Shown here one piece after another: positions 53,969-60,769 of a stretch of 64,000 nucleotides of DNA. The translations under genes and the position numbers were made by a program. The stretch spans positions 1,674,001-1,738,000 of the forward strand of contig NZ_CP011452.2 in NCBI RefSeq assembly GCF_001008165.2, in the 5' to 3' direction. The notes under the pieces were generated by a model, which searched no databases, was not told the DNA's origin, and worked only from the letters and a program-made list of their open reading frames with translations. Each line of letters opens with the position of its first letter. Position 1 is the stretch's first letter. Source of the stretch: Croceibacterium atlanticum (GTDB taxonomy: Bacteria; Pseudomonadota; Alphaproteobacteria; Sphingomonadales; Sphingomonadaceae).

Positions 53969-56481
53969 CCCGTTCCCAGCACCGGGCCGAGATGGATCGC
54001 GGCGACCGTCACCGCCCCGACCAGCGCGGAATAGCCCGAGAATGCCGCCAGGTTGCGCGGATCGAGGCTGCGCCGCGCGCTCACAAACCCGGCCCGGCCG
54101 CGGGCCAGCACGAATGCCGAGCCGATCGCCGCCAGGCCGTTGTGCAGGATAGCGTAGAGCGCCAGCGCCCATATGCACGCGGCATAGGCATGACTTGCGG
54201 CAGGCGGAGTCAGGAAAGCCAGCGTGGCGGCAAAGGCTATGCAGGCGAGTGCATTCGCCGAGGCCGATACAACGAGCCAGCGCGCGCTTCGCGCCGCGTC
54301 GCCGCGCAGATTGGAGCGATGTGCGGCCAGCGGGGCGAGCCCCGCCATCGCCAGCGCGGCCAGCGTCGCTATCGCAAGCCCGGGCGCAGCATCGATGAAG
54401 GCAGGCGGCGGCCAGCCGGGCGCAATGACCCACAGGAACAGGTAGCCGAACAGCAGCGAGATGAAGAGCGTCGCGTCGAACACCAGCGTGAAGACCATCC
54501 CCCACCAGCCGGGGGCCTGCGGGTGGGCGTGATGCGGCGGCAGCCGGGTGCCCTCTCTACAATCGACCGAGTCCGGATCGGCGGTGTCGCCTGATCGCCA
54601 GAGCCACCAGCACCCGCATCCAATCACCGCCAGGCCCAGCAGCCCCGCCCCCCAATAGAACCCTGCCAGGAAACAGATCGCCGCGCCGACCAGTGCAAGC
54701 GCGGTCCAGAACGGAATGAGCGTGGGTCCGGGCAGAATGATCACATGCTCCGGCGCGCCCGTGACGCTGTCCACCGCCATTGTCGCTCGCCGCCCGCCCA
54801 GTGCGCCGGGCAGATAGCCCGTTCCGCCCGCAAGGCGCGCCGAGAGGTCCGGGTCGTCATGCAGCGGATGGCGACTGCCCACTTTCGGCAGGCTGGCGAA
54901 ATTGTATGTCGGCGCAGGCGTGGGCATGGCCCATTCCAGCGTATCCGCCTTCCAGGGATTGTGCGGAGTATGCGGGGCAAAGCGCCACTGCACCAGTATG
55001 TCCACCAGCGTCATGGCGAAACCAATCGCCATCACGAAGCCGCCGAAAGACGATACCAGGTTCGGCCAATCCCAGCCCAGCCCGGTCTCGTAAGTGAATA
55101 CCCGGCGCGGCATGCCCAGCAGACCGGTCCAGTGCATGACCAGGAAGGTGAGGTTGAAGCCGATGAACACCAGCCAGAAGGCAAGGCGGCCCAGCCCCTG
55201 GTCGGTCCGCCTGCCACTCAGCTGCGGCCCCCAGTAATAGATGCCCGCCATCACTGGAAACACGAACCCGCCCACCAGCACATAGTGAAGGTGCGCCACC
55301 ACGAAATGGGTGTCGTGCACCTGCCAGTCGAATGGGACCACGGCCACCATCACTCCGGTGAGGCCGCCGCTCACGAAGACGAAGAAGAAGCCATAAATCC
55401 AGAGCATCGGCAGGGTCATTTTCGGCCGGCCTTTGAGGAGCGTGGTCAGCCAGGCGAAGATCTGGATCGCCGTGGGCACCACCACCAGCAGACTGGCCGC
55501 GGAAAAGAATGCCAGGCTCAGATGCGGGATGCCTGTGGTGAACATGTGATGCACCCACAGCCCGAAGCTGAGAAACGCCTGCGCGATCAGCGCTGCCACG
55601 ATCCAGCGATATCCGACGATGGGCCGCCCTGCGAACACAGGGAGGATCGTCGAGATTACCCCCGCAGCCGGAAGGAAGATGATGTAGACCTCCGGATGCC
55701 CGAACAGCCAGAACAGGTGCTGCCAAAGCAGCGGATCGCCGCCCCGTGCCGAATCGAAGAACGGCAGGCCGAATGCGCGTTCGGCCTCAAGCAAAATCGA
55801 ACCGAGGATGAGCGGCGGGAACCCGACCAGCATCATCGCCGCCGTGATCCACAAATACCAGGCGAGGAGCGGCATCTTAGAAAGCGCCATGCCTCCTGCC
55901 CGCACTTTCAGGACAGTGGCCATGAATTCGATGGCCGCACACACGGCAGACACCTCCACCACCGTGATGCCGACCAGCCAGATGTCCGAATTGATCCCCG
56001 ACGAAAACGGCTTGGACGAGAGCGGCGTGTACATGAACCAGCCGCTGTCGGGCGCGATACCGAGCACCAGCGCTGCCAGCAGGATCAGGCCGCCGGCAAG
56101 ATAGCACCAGTATCCGAACGCGCTCAGCCGCGGGAAGGCGAGGTCGCGTGCGCCCAGCACCTTAGGCAGCATGTAGAGCGCAAAGCCTTCGATCAGCGGG
56201 ATCGCGAAGAGGAACATCATCACCGTGCCGTGCATGGTGAAGACCTGGGCGTAATTCGCCGCATCCAGGAACTGGGTATCTGGCCCGGCAAGCTGCGCCC
56301 GGATCAGCATCGCCAGCACACCGCCGATGAAAAAGAATGCGATAGCGGTCACCATGAAGCGGATGCCGATGACGGTGTGGTTGGTTGCCCCAAGGAAGCC
56401 GAACCAGGTCTTCGGCTGGCCGTAGAGCGGCTCCATCTCGTGATGCAGCGCGAGGGCGCGTTTGTGTGCCGTGTCGTTCAT
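53965..56481 (-). CDS. Cytochrome c oxidase subunit I+III fusion
   Basis: 838 residues. The first ~560 are subunit I with all haem/copper ligands: FTMHGTVMMF, GHPEVYIIFLP (CuB His-Tyr pair and channel Glu), WVHHMFTTG (CuB pair) and HDTHFVVAHLHYVLVGG (haem ligands). DLAFPRLSAFGYW keeps the D-channel aspartate. After a linker near residue 600 the C-terminal 250 residues are a subunit III-like set of helices (WWGMVFTLVFDATLFISLLFGYLFLW). This I+III fusion is known in some caa3/ba3-type oxidases. The start MNDTAHKRALALHHE overlaps the coxB stop (ATGA). A longer frame upstream is an artefact. Confidence 0.92.
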   Translation of the reverse strand: MNDTAHKRALALHHEMEPLYGQPKTWFGFLGATNHTVIGIRFMVTAIAFFFIGGVLAMLIRAQLAGPDTQFLDAANYAQVFTMHGTVMMFLFAIPLIEGFALYMLPKVLGARDLAFPRLSAFGYWCYLAGGLILLAALVLGIAPDSGWFMYTPLSSKPFSSGINSDIWLVGITVVEVSAVCAAIEFMATVLKVRAGGMALSKMPLLAWYLWITAAMMLVGFPPLILGSILLEAERAFGLPFFDSARGGDPLLWQHLFWLFGHPEVYIIFLPAAGVISTILPVFAGRPIVGYRWIVAALIAQAFLSFGLWVHHMFTTGIPHLSLAFFSAASLLVVVPTAIQIFAWLTTLLKGRPKMTLPMLWIYGFFFVFVSGGLTGVMVAVVPFDWQVHDTHFVVAHLHYVLVGGFVFPVMAGIYYWGPQLSGRRTDQGLGRLAFWLVFIGFNLTFLVMHWTGLLGMPRRVFTYETGLGWDWPNLVSSFGGFVMAIGFAMTLVDILVQWRFAPHTPHNPWKADTLEWAMPTPAPTYNFASLPKVGSRHPLHDDPDLSARLAGGTGYLPGALGGRRATMAVDSVTGAPEHVIILPGPTLIPFWTALALVGAAICFLAGFYWGAGLLGLAVIGCGCWWLWRSGDTADPDSVDCREGTRLPPHHAHPQAPGWWGMVFTLVFDATLFISLLFGYLFLWVIAPGWPPPAFIDAAPGLAIATLAALAMAGLAPLAAHRSNLRGDAARSARWLVVSASANALACIAFAATLAFLTPPAASHAYAACIWALALYAILHNGLAAIGSAFVLARGRAGFVSARRSLDPRNLAAFSGYSALVGAVTVAAIHLGPVLGTG

Positions 56482-57323
56482 TCGATTCCCGTCAAGTCGA
56501 GGAGGTAATCCCGCCATTGTTCGATGATCGTTGCGGCAGGGGCGGGCCGCGGGTTGAGCACCTGGGGCGGCGGCTCGAAGCTGCCCGCCTGCTCCGCCAA
56601 TGCCGCGGCGTAGGCTTCCGCAGGGTGCGCAATCACCACCATCTGCATCGGCGCATGACCGATGCCGCAATATTCCGCGCAGACGCCGCGATAGCGGCCC
56701 GGTTTGTCGGCGTGGAGGACCATGCGATTGGTCTTGCCCGGAACAGCATCCATCTTGCCGCCCAGGCGCGGCACCCAGAAGCTGTGGATCACGTCGCCGC
56801 TCGTCAGTTCCAGCGTGAAATCTCGACCGGCGGGCACGTGGATTGTGTTGATCGTCTGGCCGCCGCCCGGATAGATCGCGACCCAGCGCCACTGCTCTGC
56901 CCGCACGGCAATCACCGCCTCATCGCTGCTGCGGGCGAACAATTGTTCGCCTCGCAGGAATGCGAAACCCATCAGCAGGGCGAGTGTGACCAGGGGAAAC
57001 ACCAAGCCCCAGCCGACCAGCACCCGGCGTGCGGAAATATCGCGCAGGCCATGCCGCTCGCGCAGGGCATAAAGCGCGACCGCCAGCACCAAGCCCAGGA
57101 TGGCCACGGCCCCGCCCAGCATGATCCACCACAATTCCGCCACCCGGGCGGCAGCGGGCCCGGCCGGGTCGAGCGCCGAAAGTTCGCCGGAGCAACCGGC
57201 CGATGCGAGGCTGGCGAAGATGGCCGCGCAACCCTTCGCGCCGCCGCGCGTTACTCCCGCATGGCCAGACTTGACGAAGCCAAAGACCAGAGCGTCGGCT
57301 CGCGCATCGCGCTGGCCGGGCAC
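56478..57323 (-). CDS. coxB: Cytochrome c oxidase subunit II (CuA)
   Basis: 281 residues if begun at the GTG used. Mature part: lipobox-like LASAGCSGELSALDPAGPAA, two helices (ELWWIMLGGAVAILGLVLAVALY and GWGLVFPLVTLALLMGFAFL), then the cupredoxin domain with EQWRWVAIYPGG, DVIHSFWVPRLGGKMDAVPGKTN and the CuA site CAEYCGIGHAPMQM. No haem-c domain is attached. The start is a puzzle: no ATG or TTG lies between the divergent DUF2231 gene and the signal sequence, so either this overlapping GTG or a rare start nearer GVTRGGAKGC is used. The cupredoxin part itself is secure. Confidence 0.88.
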   Translation of the reverse strand: MPGQRDARADALVFGFVKSGHAGVTRGGAKGCAAIFASLASAGCSGELSALDPAGPAAARVAELWWIMLGGAVAILGLVLAVALYALRERHGLRDISARRVLVGWGLVFPLVTLALLMGFAFLRGEQLFARSSDEAVIAVRAEQWRWVAIYPGGGQTINTIHVPAGRDFTLELTSGDVIHSFWVPRLGGKMDAVPGKTNRMVLHADKPGRYRGVCAEYCGIGHAPMQMVVIAHPAEAYAAALAEQAGSFEPPPQVLNPRPAPAATIIEQWRDYLLDLTGIE

Positions 57324-57815
57324 CCGATCCACGCGATGATGGTGACTTTCCCGATTGCGCTGGTCGTGGCCACGCTGGCGGCGGACCTGTTCTGGTGGTT
57401 GACCGCCGACCCATTCTTCCCGCGGCTTGCCTTGTGGGCCAGTGGATGGGGCTTCGCCTTCGGCGTGCTCGCAGGAATCGCCGGCACCGCCGAACTTCTC
57501 GCGGGACGGGGGATTCGCCGCCGTCCCGAAAGCTGGACCCATGCCACCGCTGCGATGATGCTGCTGGCGGTGATCGGTGCCAATTGGGGCCTGCGCCTCT
57601 ACGGGCCGGCCGAGGCCGTGCTGCCCTGGGGCCTGTTCCTCTCCGTGGGAGGGCTGCTCTTCGTCGGCCTGGCGGGCTGGCAGGGGGGCAAGCTGGTGTT
57701 CGAGCATCAGATGGGCGTCATGATGAATGAGGATAGACAGGCGGAGCATGCCGAGGAGGAGGCGGAGGAGGAGCGTGCCGCTCTTCCAGGGGTTGCAGCT
57801 GACCCGGCTCGGTAA
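57261..57815 (+). CDS. DUF2231-family membrane protein
   Basis: 184 residues. Three to four hydrophobic segments and the family's GHPIHAMMVTFPIALVVATL (HPxHP-like) start, then a helix pair (LALWASGWGFAFGVLAGIAGTAELL) and ATAAMMLLAVIGANWGLRL. The C-terminus is acidic (EDRQAEHAEEEAEEERA). DUF2231 is a predicted haem- or redox-related membrane family; function unproven. It is transcribed against the oxidase operon: its 5' end overlaps the possible coxB start and its 3' end overlaps the CopD-like gene by 98 bases. Confidence 0.7.
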   Translation: MARLDEAKDQSVGSRIALAGHPIHAMMVTFPIALVVATLAADLFWWLTADPFFPRLALWASGWGFAFGVLAGIAGTAELLAGRGIRRRPESWTHATAAMMLLAVIGANWGLRLYGPAEAVLPWGLFLSVGGLLFVGLAGWQGGKLVFEHQMGVMMNEDRQAEHAEEEAEEERAALPGVAADPAR

Positions 57816-58281
57816 GCCATGTCGGCAAGCCGGGATCGATCGCAGGCTTGGCCAGCACCAGCGCCAGGATTGCTAGCGAAGACGCGCCGATGGCCAGGGC
57901 GACGAGCCGGATGCGCAAGGTTGGCCCTTCCACTTCCTCATCGGCGAGATGCGCGAGCACATGGCCGTACTGCATATGCGCAACCACCAGCACGCCGACT
58001 GCCGCGAGCTTCGCGAACATCCACGGATGGAGGGCATCGGCCAGGAACAGCAACGCTCCGCCTGCGCCGACCGCGACGAAAGCGGCCGGGGAGACCAGCC
58101 CCATATAGGCGAAGCGGCTGCCCATCCGGACTCGTGCAAAGTCCTGCCGGTCGCGCACGCGCTGGTGGTTCTGGAGCAGCGCCGCGAGATACAGCAAGCC
58201 CGCCACCCAGACGGCCACTCCGGCGATATGGAGGAACTTCAGCCACAGCATCTCAGGATACAGGCTCCGCGCGGAGTCCAT
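57718..58281 (-). CDS. CopD/HemJ-like membrane protein
   Basis: 187 residues. Four predicted helices: LWLKFLHIAGVAVWVAGLLYLAALL, FVAVGAGGALLFLADA, MFAKLAAVGVLVVAHMQYGHVL and LVALAIGASSLAILALVLA. The WLKFLHI start and GMxLLY-like pattern resemble HemJ (protoporphyrinogen oxidase) and CopD/YtfN copper-resistance helices; each histidine could bind haem or copper. In a cytochrome oxidase operon, haem or copper delivery is plausible. The Pro/His-rich tail (RHAPPPPPPRHAPP) overlaps DUF2231 on the other strand. ATG at 58251 is an alternative start. Confidence 0.6.
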   Translation of the reverse strand: MDSARSLYPEMLWLKFLHIAGVAVWVAGLLYLAALLQNHQRVRDRQDFARVRMGSRFAYMGLVSPAAFVAVGAGGALLFLADALHPWMFAKLAAVGVLVVAHMQYGHVLAHLADEEVEGPTLRIRLVALAIGASSLAILALVLAKPAIDPGLPTWLTEPGQLQPLEERHAPPPPPPRHAPPVYPHSS

Positions 58282-58972
58282 GCAGCAACCTCGAAACGGC
58301 GGAGTAACCGGCCAGGACGGTCAGCGGCAGGCTCGCGGTCCACATCAGTAGGCCGGCCAGCTGCTGGTCGGCCAGCGGCGTCAGGCCATAAAGCCCGGTG
58401 GTGAGATAATGCGGGGCATAGAGCGCGCCGGGCGCAAAAGTCAGCAGCGCGCCGAGCAGCCCCATCTGCATCGTCATGGCAATGATTGCCAGCAGCGCTG
58501 CCGGCAAGGAGGTTGCGGTATCGGCCAGCCGGTACCAGAACAACATGGCCGAACCGAGCAACGCAACCTGCCCCAGCCAGTATGCCAGGTCGCTCGACAG
58601 CGCCCAGCTATAGGCAAGCGGCACGTGCCAGGCCCACATGACCGCCACATGCAGTACGAGCGCGGCGGAGAGCGGGACCTTTGACAGGTCGGCCGGCAGG
58701 CGGACGAACTGCCCCGCCAGGAGCGGCGCGGCGGCGTAGACCACGAGCAAATGGTGCGCGGCCCGAACGGAAAACAGGCCGGAACTCAGCGCGCATATCG
58801 GGGAAACATAGGCTAGGGCCAGCAAGCCCAGGCCGGCCCAGCTGGCGCGCGGCTGATGGCTCAGCAGCCATGCGGCCAGCGCCAGTGCAGCCAGCAGAGG
58901 CGGGTCGAAATTCCATGCGCCCGCTGCTGCCCCGGGCAGGGGCGCGGGGCCACAATATGGGACAGCCGGCAT
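58253..58972 (-). CDS. ctaG: Cytochrome c oxidase assembly protein CtaG (caa3-type)
   Basis: 239 residues, seven hydrophobic segments. After MPAVPYCGPAPLPG the helices include SPICALSSGLFSVRAAHHLLVVYAAAPLLAGQFV (in pieces), LVLHVAVMWAWHVPLAYSWAL, LFWYRL and LTFAPGALYAPHYLTTG, the pattern of the caa3_CtaG family that helps place copper in the oxidase. AAGGAGG lies six bases before the ATG. It is the first gene of the ctaG-CopD-like-coxB-coxAC-small membrane protein unit. Confidence 0.85.
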   Translation of the reverse strand: MPAVPYCGPAPLPGAAAGAWNFDPPLLAALALAAWLLSHQPRASWAGLGLLALAYVSPICALSSGLFSVRAAHHLLVVYAAAPLLAGQFVRLPADLSKVPLSAALVLHVAVMWAWHVPLAYSWALSSDLAYWLGQVALLGSAMLFWYRLADTATSLPAALLAIIAMTMQMGLLGALLTFAPGALYAPHYLTTGLYGLTPLADQQLAGLLMWTASLPLTVLAGYSAVSRLLHGLRAEPVS

Positions 58973-59378
58973 GCCGCCTCCTTCATGCAGCGCCGATTCC
59001 ACGAAGTACTCGACGCGGGCCATTCCGGGATTAACGCACGCCAGCGATTTCGGTTGCGGTGGTCGGGGAATTCTACTCAGGAAAGACTTCGCCACCGGTG
59101 CCGCAACTGACCAGTGACTGTCCACGCGTCCAGGCGTGAACGATATCGAAGAGCGCGCGAATCTGCCGCTACCTGGTCAGATAAATGCGGGCTTTCGAGG
59201 GATCGTTGGGGGCGTTGAACGGCCGGTTTGTCAGCGCCTGCTGACGAAGGCATGGGCTCACCCTAACGTCAGCTTTCCCGATTTCTGTACTTGAAACCGG
59301 ACAGGCGGAACTCGGCCCCACACATGAAATCATTCCGTGCGTTCTCCGTTCGGCCAATGTTGGCCGAGGAGAAATACA
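58973..59378. other. Intergenic region between ctaG and the recombinase
   Basis: 406 bases with divergent genes on both sides and no supported gene. A reading frame on the minus strand at 59169-59357 ends in ordinary residues and looks like noise. The region should hold the ctaG operon promoter and the recombinase promoter. A weak dyad CACGCGTCCAGGCGTG (59134-59149) is the only regular element seen. Confidence 0.45.
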
Positions 59379-60011
59379 ATGGGATACTCATGCTTTGATG
59401 GAGCTATGCGGCATCGTCCTGCTTGGAATGCGGGCAAGAATGTTGGAACGAAACGTCCCCTAACGCAGAAGCAGATCTGGGCGATCCGCTTTCATCTCGA
59501 TCGCGACGGACGGTTGCGAGACAAGGCTCTCTTCGACCTTGCCATCGACAGCAAGCTGCGCGGTTGTGACCTCGTCAAGATCAAGATCGGCGACGTGGTT
59601 GCGGGTGCTGAGATACGCAATCGAGCGACCGTCATTCAGCAGAAGACCAACCGACCAGTGCAATTCGAACTTACCACCGACGTGCGGGCGACATTGCTAA
59701 CGTGGCTGGAACGCCGGGGAGGCTCTATAGGCGACTATCTGTTCCCGAGCCGAGTGGATCACACTGGCCATATGAGTACGCGACAGTATGCACGCTTGGT
59801 CGACGAGTGGGTGACGGCGATCGGGCTGCGCAAGGCCGAATATGGCACACATTCGTTGCGCCGGACGAAGGCGGCAATGATCTACCGTGCCACAGGCAAC
59901 ATTCGGGCGATCCAAATCTTGCTTGGTCATACCAAGATCGAGAACACAGTGCGCTATCTTGGCGTCGACGTCGAGGATGCTCTGCTTCTGGCGGAGAGGA
60001 CCGAAATCTGA
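59379..60011 (+). CDS. Small tyrosine recombinase/integrase
   Basis: 210 residues, only the catalytic domain plus a short N-terminal extension. The family active site is complete: Arg in SKLRGCDLVKIKIGD, the K in the beta-hairpin (QQKTNRPV), HSLRRTK (His-x-x-Arg), LGHTKIENTVRYL (His and the nucleophilic Tyr). Such compact XerC/D-like integrases are typical of mobile islands and cassettes in Sphingomonadales; this one is the only mobility gene in the island part visible. GAGGAG lies upstream of the ATG. It could serve insertion or cointegrate resolution. Confidence 0.88.
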   Translation: MGYSCFDGAMRHRPAWNAGKNVGTKRPLTQKQIWAIRFHLDRDGRLRDKALFDLAIDSKLRGCDLVKIKIGDVVAGAEIRNRATVIQQKTNRPVQFELTTDVRATLLTWLERRGGSIGDYLFPSRVDHTGHMSTRQYARLVDEWVTAIGLRKAEYGTHSLRRTKAAMIYRATGNIRAIQILLGHTKIENTVRYLGVDVEDALLLAERTEI

Positions 60012-60110
60012 TCACATCTGCGGCCGATCGGCCAAGCTGGTCGGCCGCTTTCAGGCGGGGGGTCATGTGCGATCATCGGCCAGCGAAGGGGGGAGCTGAT
60101 GCTGGAATAC

Positions 60111-60434
60111 TTAGGCCGGGCGCGGACCGAACAGGATGATAGCTGCACCGCCAAGACAAACGATTGCGCCAATCAGGTCCCATCTATCGGGCTTTGCGCC
60201 TTCGATCAGCCATAGCCACGCGATAGCCGAAACAATGTAAACGCCACCGTAGGCTGCGTATGTGCGACCGGCATGTACTGCTTCTACGAGCGTCAACAAA
60301 TAAGCAAAGAGAGCCAAAGCCATCATGCCCGGAACAAGCCACCAGACGGATTTGTCCAAGCGCAACCATGCCCAAAATGCGAAGCAACCTGCGATTTCTG
60401 CGAGCGCTGCTCCGATGTATGCGAATGCAGTCAT
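60111..60434 (-). CDS. YnfA/UPF0060-family membrane protein
   Basis: 107 residues, four helices: [55 protein letters not shown] and [17 protein letters not shown]. This matches YnfA, related to the small multidrug resistance transporters. YnfA is reported to export some drugs; here only membership is clear. The ATG MTAFAY has GAAAGGC upstream. It is on the opposite strand to the recombinase. Confidence 0.9.
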   Translation of the reverse strand: MTAFAYIGAALAEIAGCFAFWAWLRLDKSVWWLVPGMMALALFAYLLTLVEAVHAGRTYAAYGGVYIVSAIAWLWLIEGAKPDRWDLIGAIVCLGGAAIILFGPRPA

Positions 60435-60769
60435 GCCTTTCGTTCGCATCTAACTCGAACTTCCGCAATTGGCCTCAAAACTTTGAGACCGCGGCAAGTA
60501 GGCGGCGGCCGCTGGGCTGCGCGCTCATTGGCAACCGATAGTTGGATTTCCAGAGGCGGACAGCGCGCTCCTCTGTTGGCCTCACCTCTGCAAACGCTGA
60601 TCTCGGGTTAGGAGTATCTAGCCACCGCAGCCTTCACATCAGTAACTTATGCCGAGGCCGCAGTCCGCAACCTAAGTTTGAGGGCAGAAAATTCCGCAGA
60701 GCGGGCATACTGCTATTGCGACCCAATTGCAGAAACGCTAGGCGGCGGCGAATCTTCAGGGAGTTTCGA
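60435..60769. promoter_or_regulatory. Divergent intergenic region with promoter and operator of the second TonB module
   Basis: 335 bases without a gene. It lies between the start of ynfA (minus) and that of the TonB receptor (plus). A good dyad is present at 60711-60731 (listed separately). Nothing else recognised. Confidence 0.5.
60711..60731. promoter_or_regulatory. Inverted-repeat operator upstream of the second TonB receptor
   Basis: TGCTATTG-N5-CAATTGCA: left and right arms agree at seven of eight positions. TGCAAxT-type dyads are the alphaproteobacterial iron-regulator style (Fur/Irr family), so an iron-responsive site is likely but not proven. Located 38 bases before the start. Confidence 0.5.

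Noticed and set aside
59169-59357. Small minus-strand frame upstream of the recombinase
   Set aside because: Composition and lack of a ribosome site look like noise.
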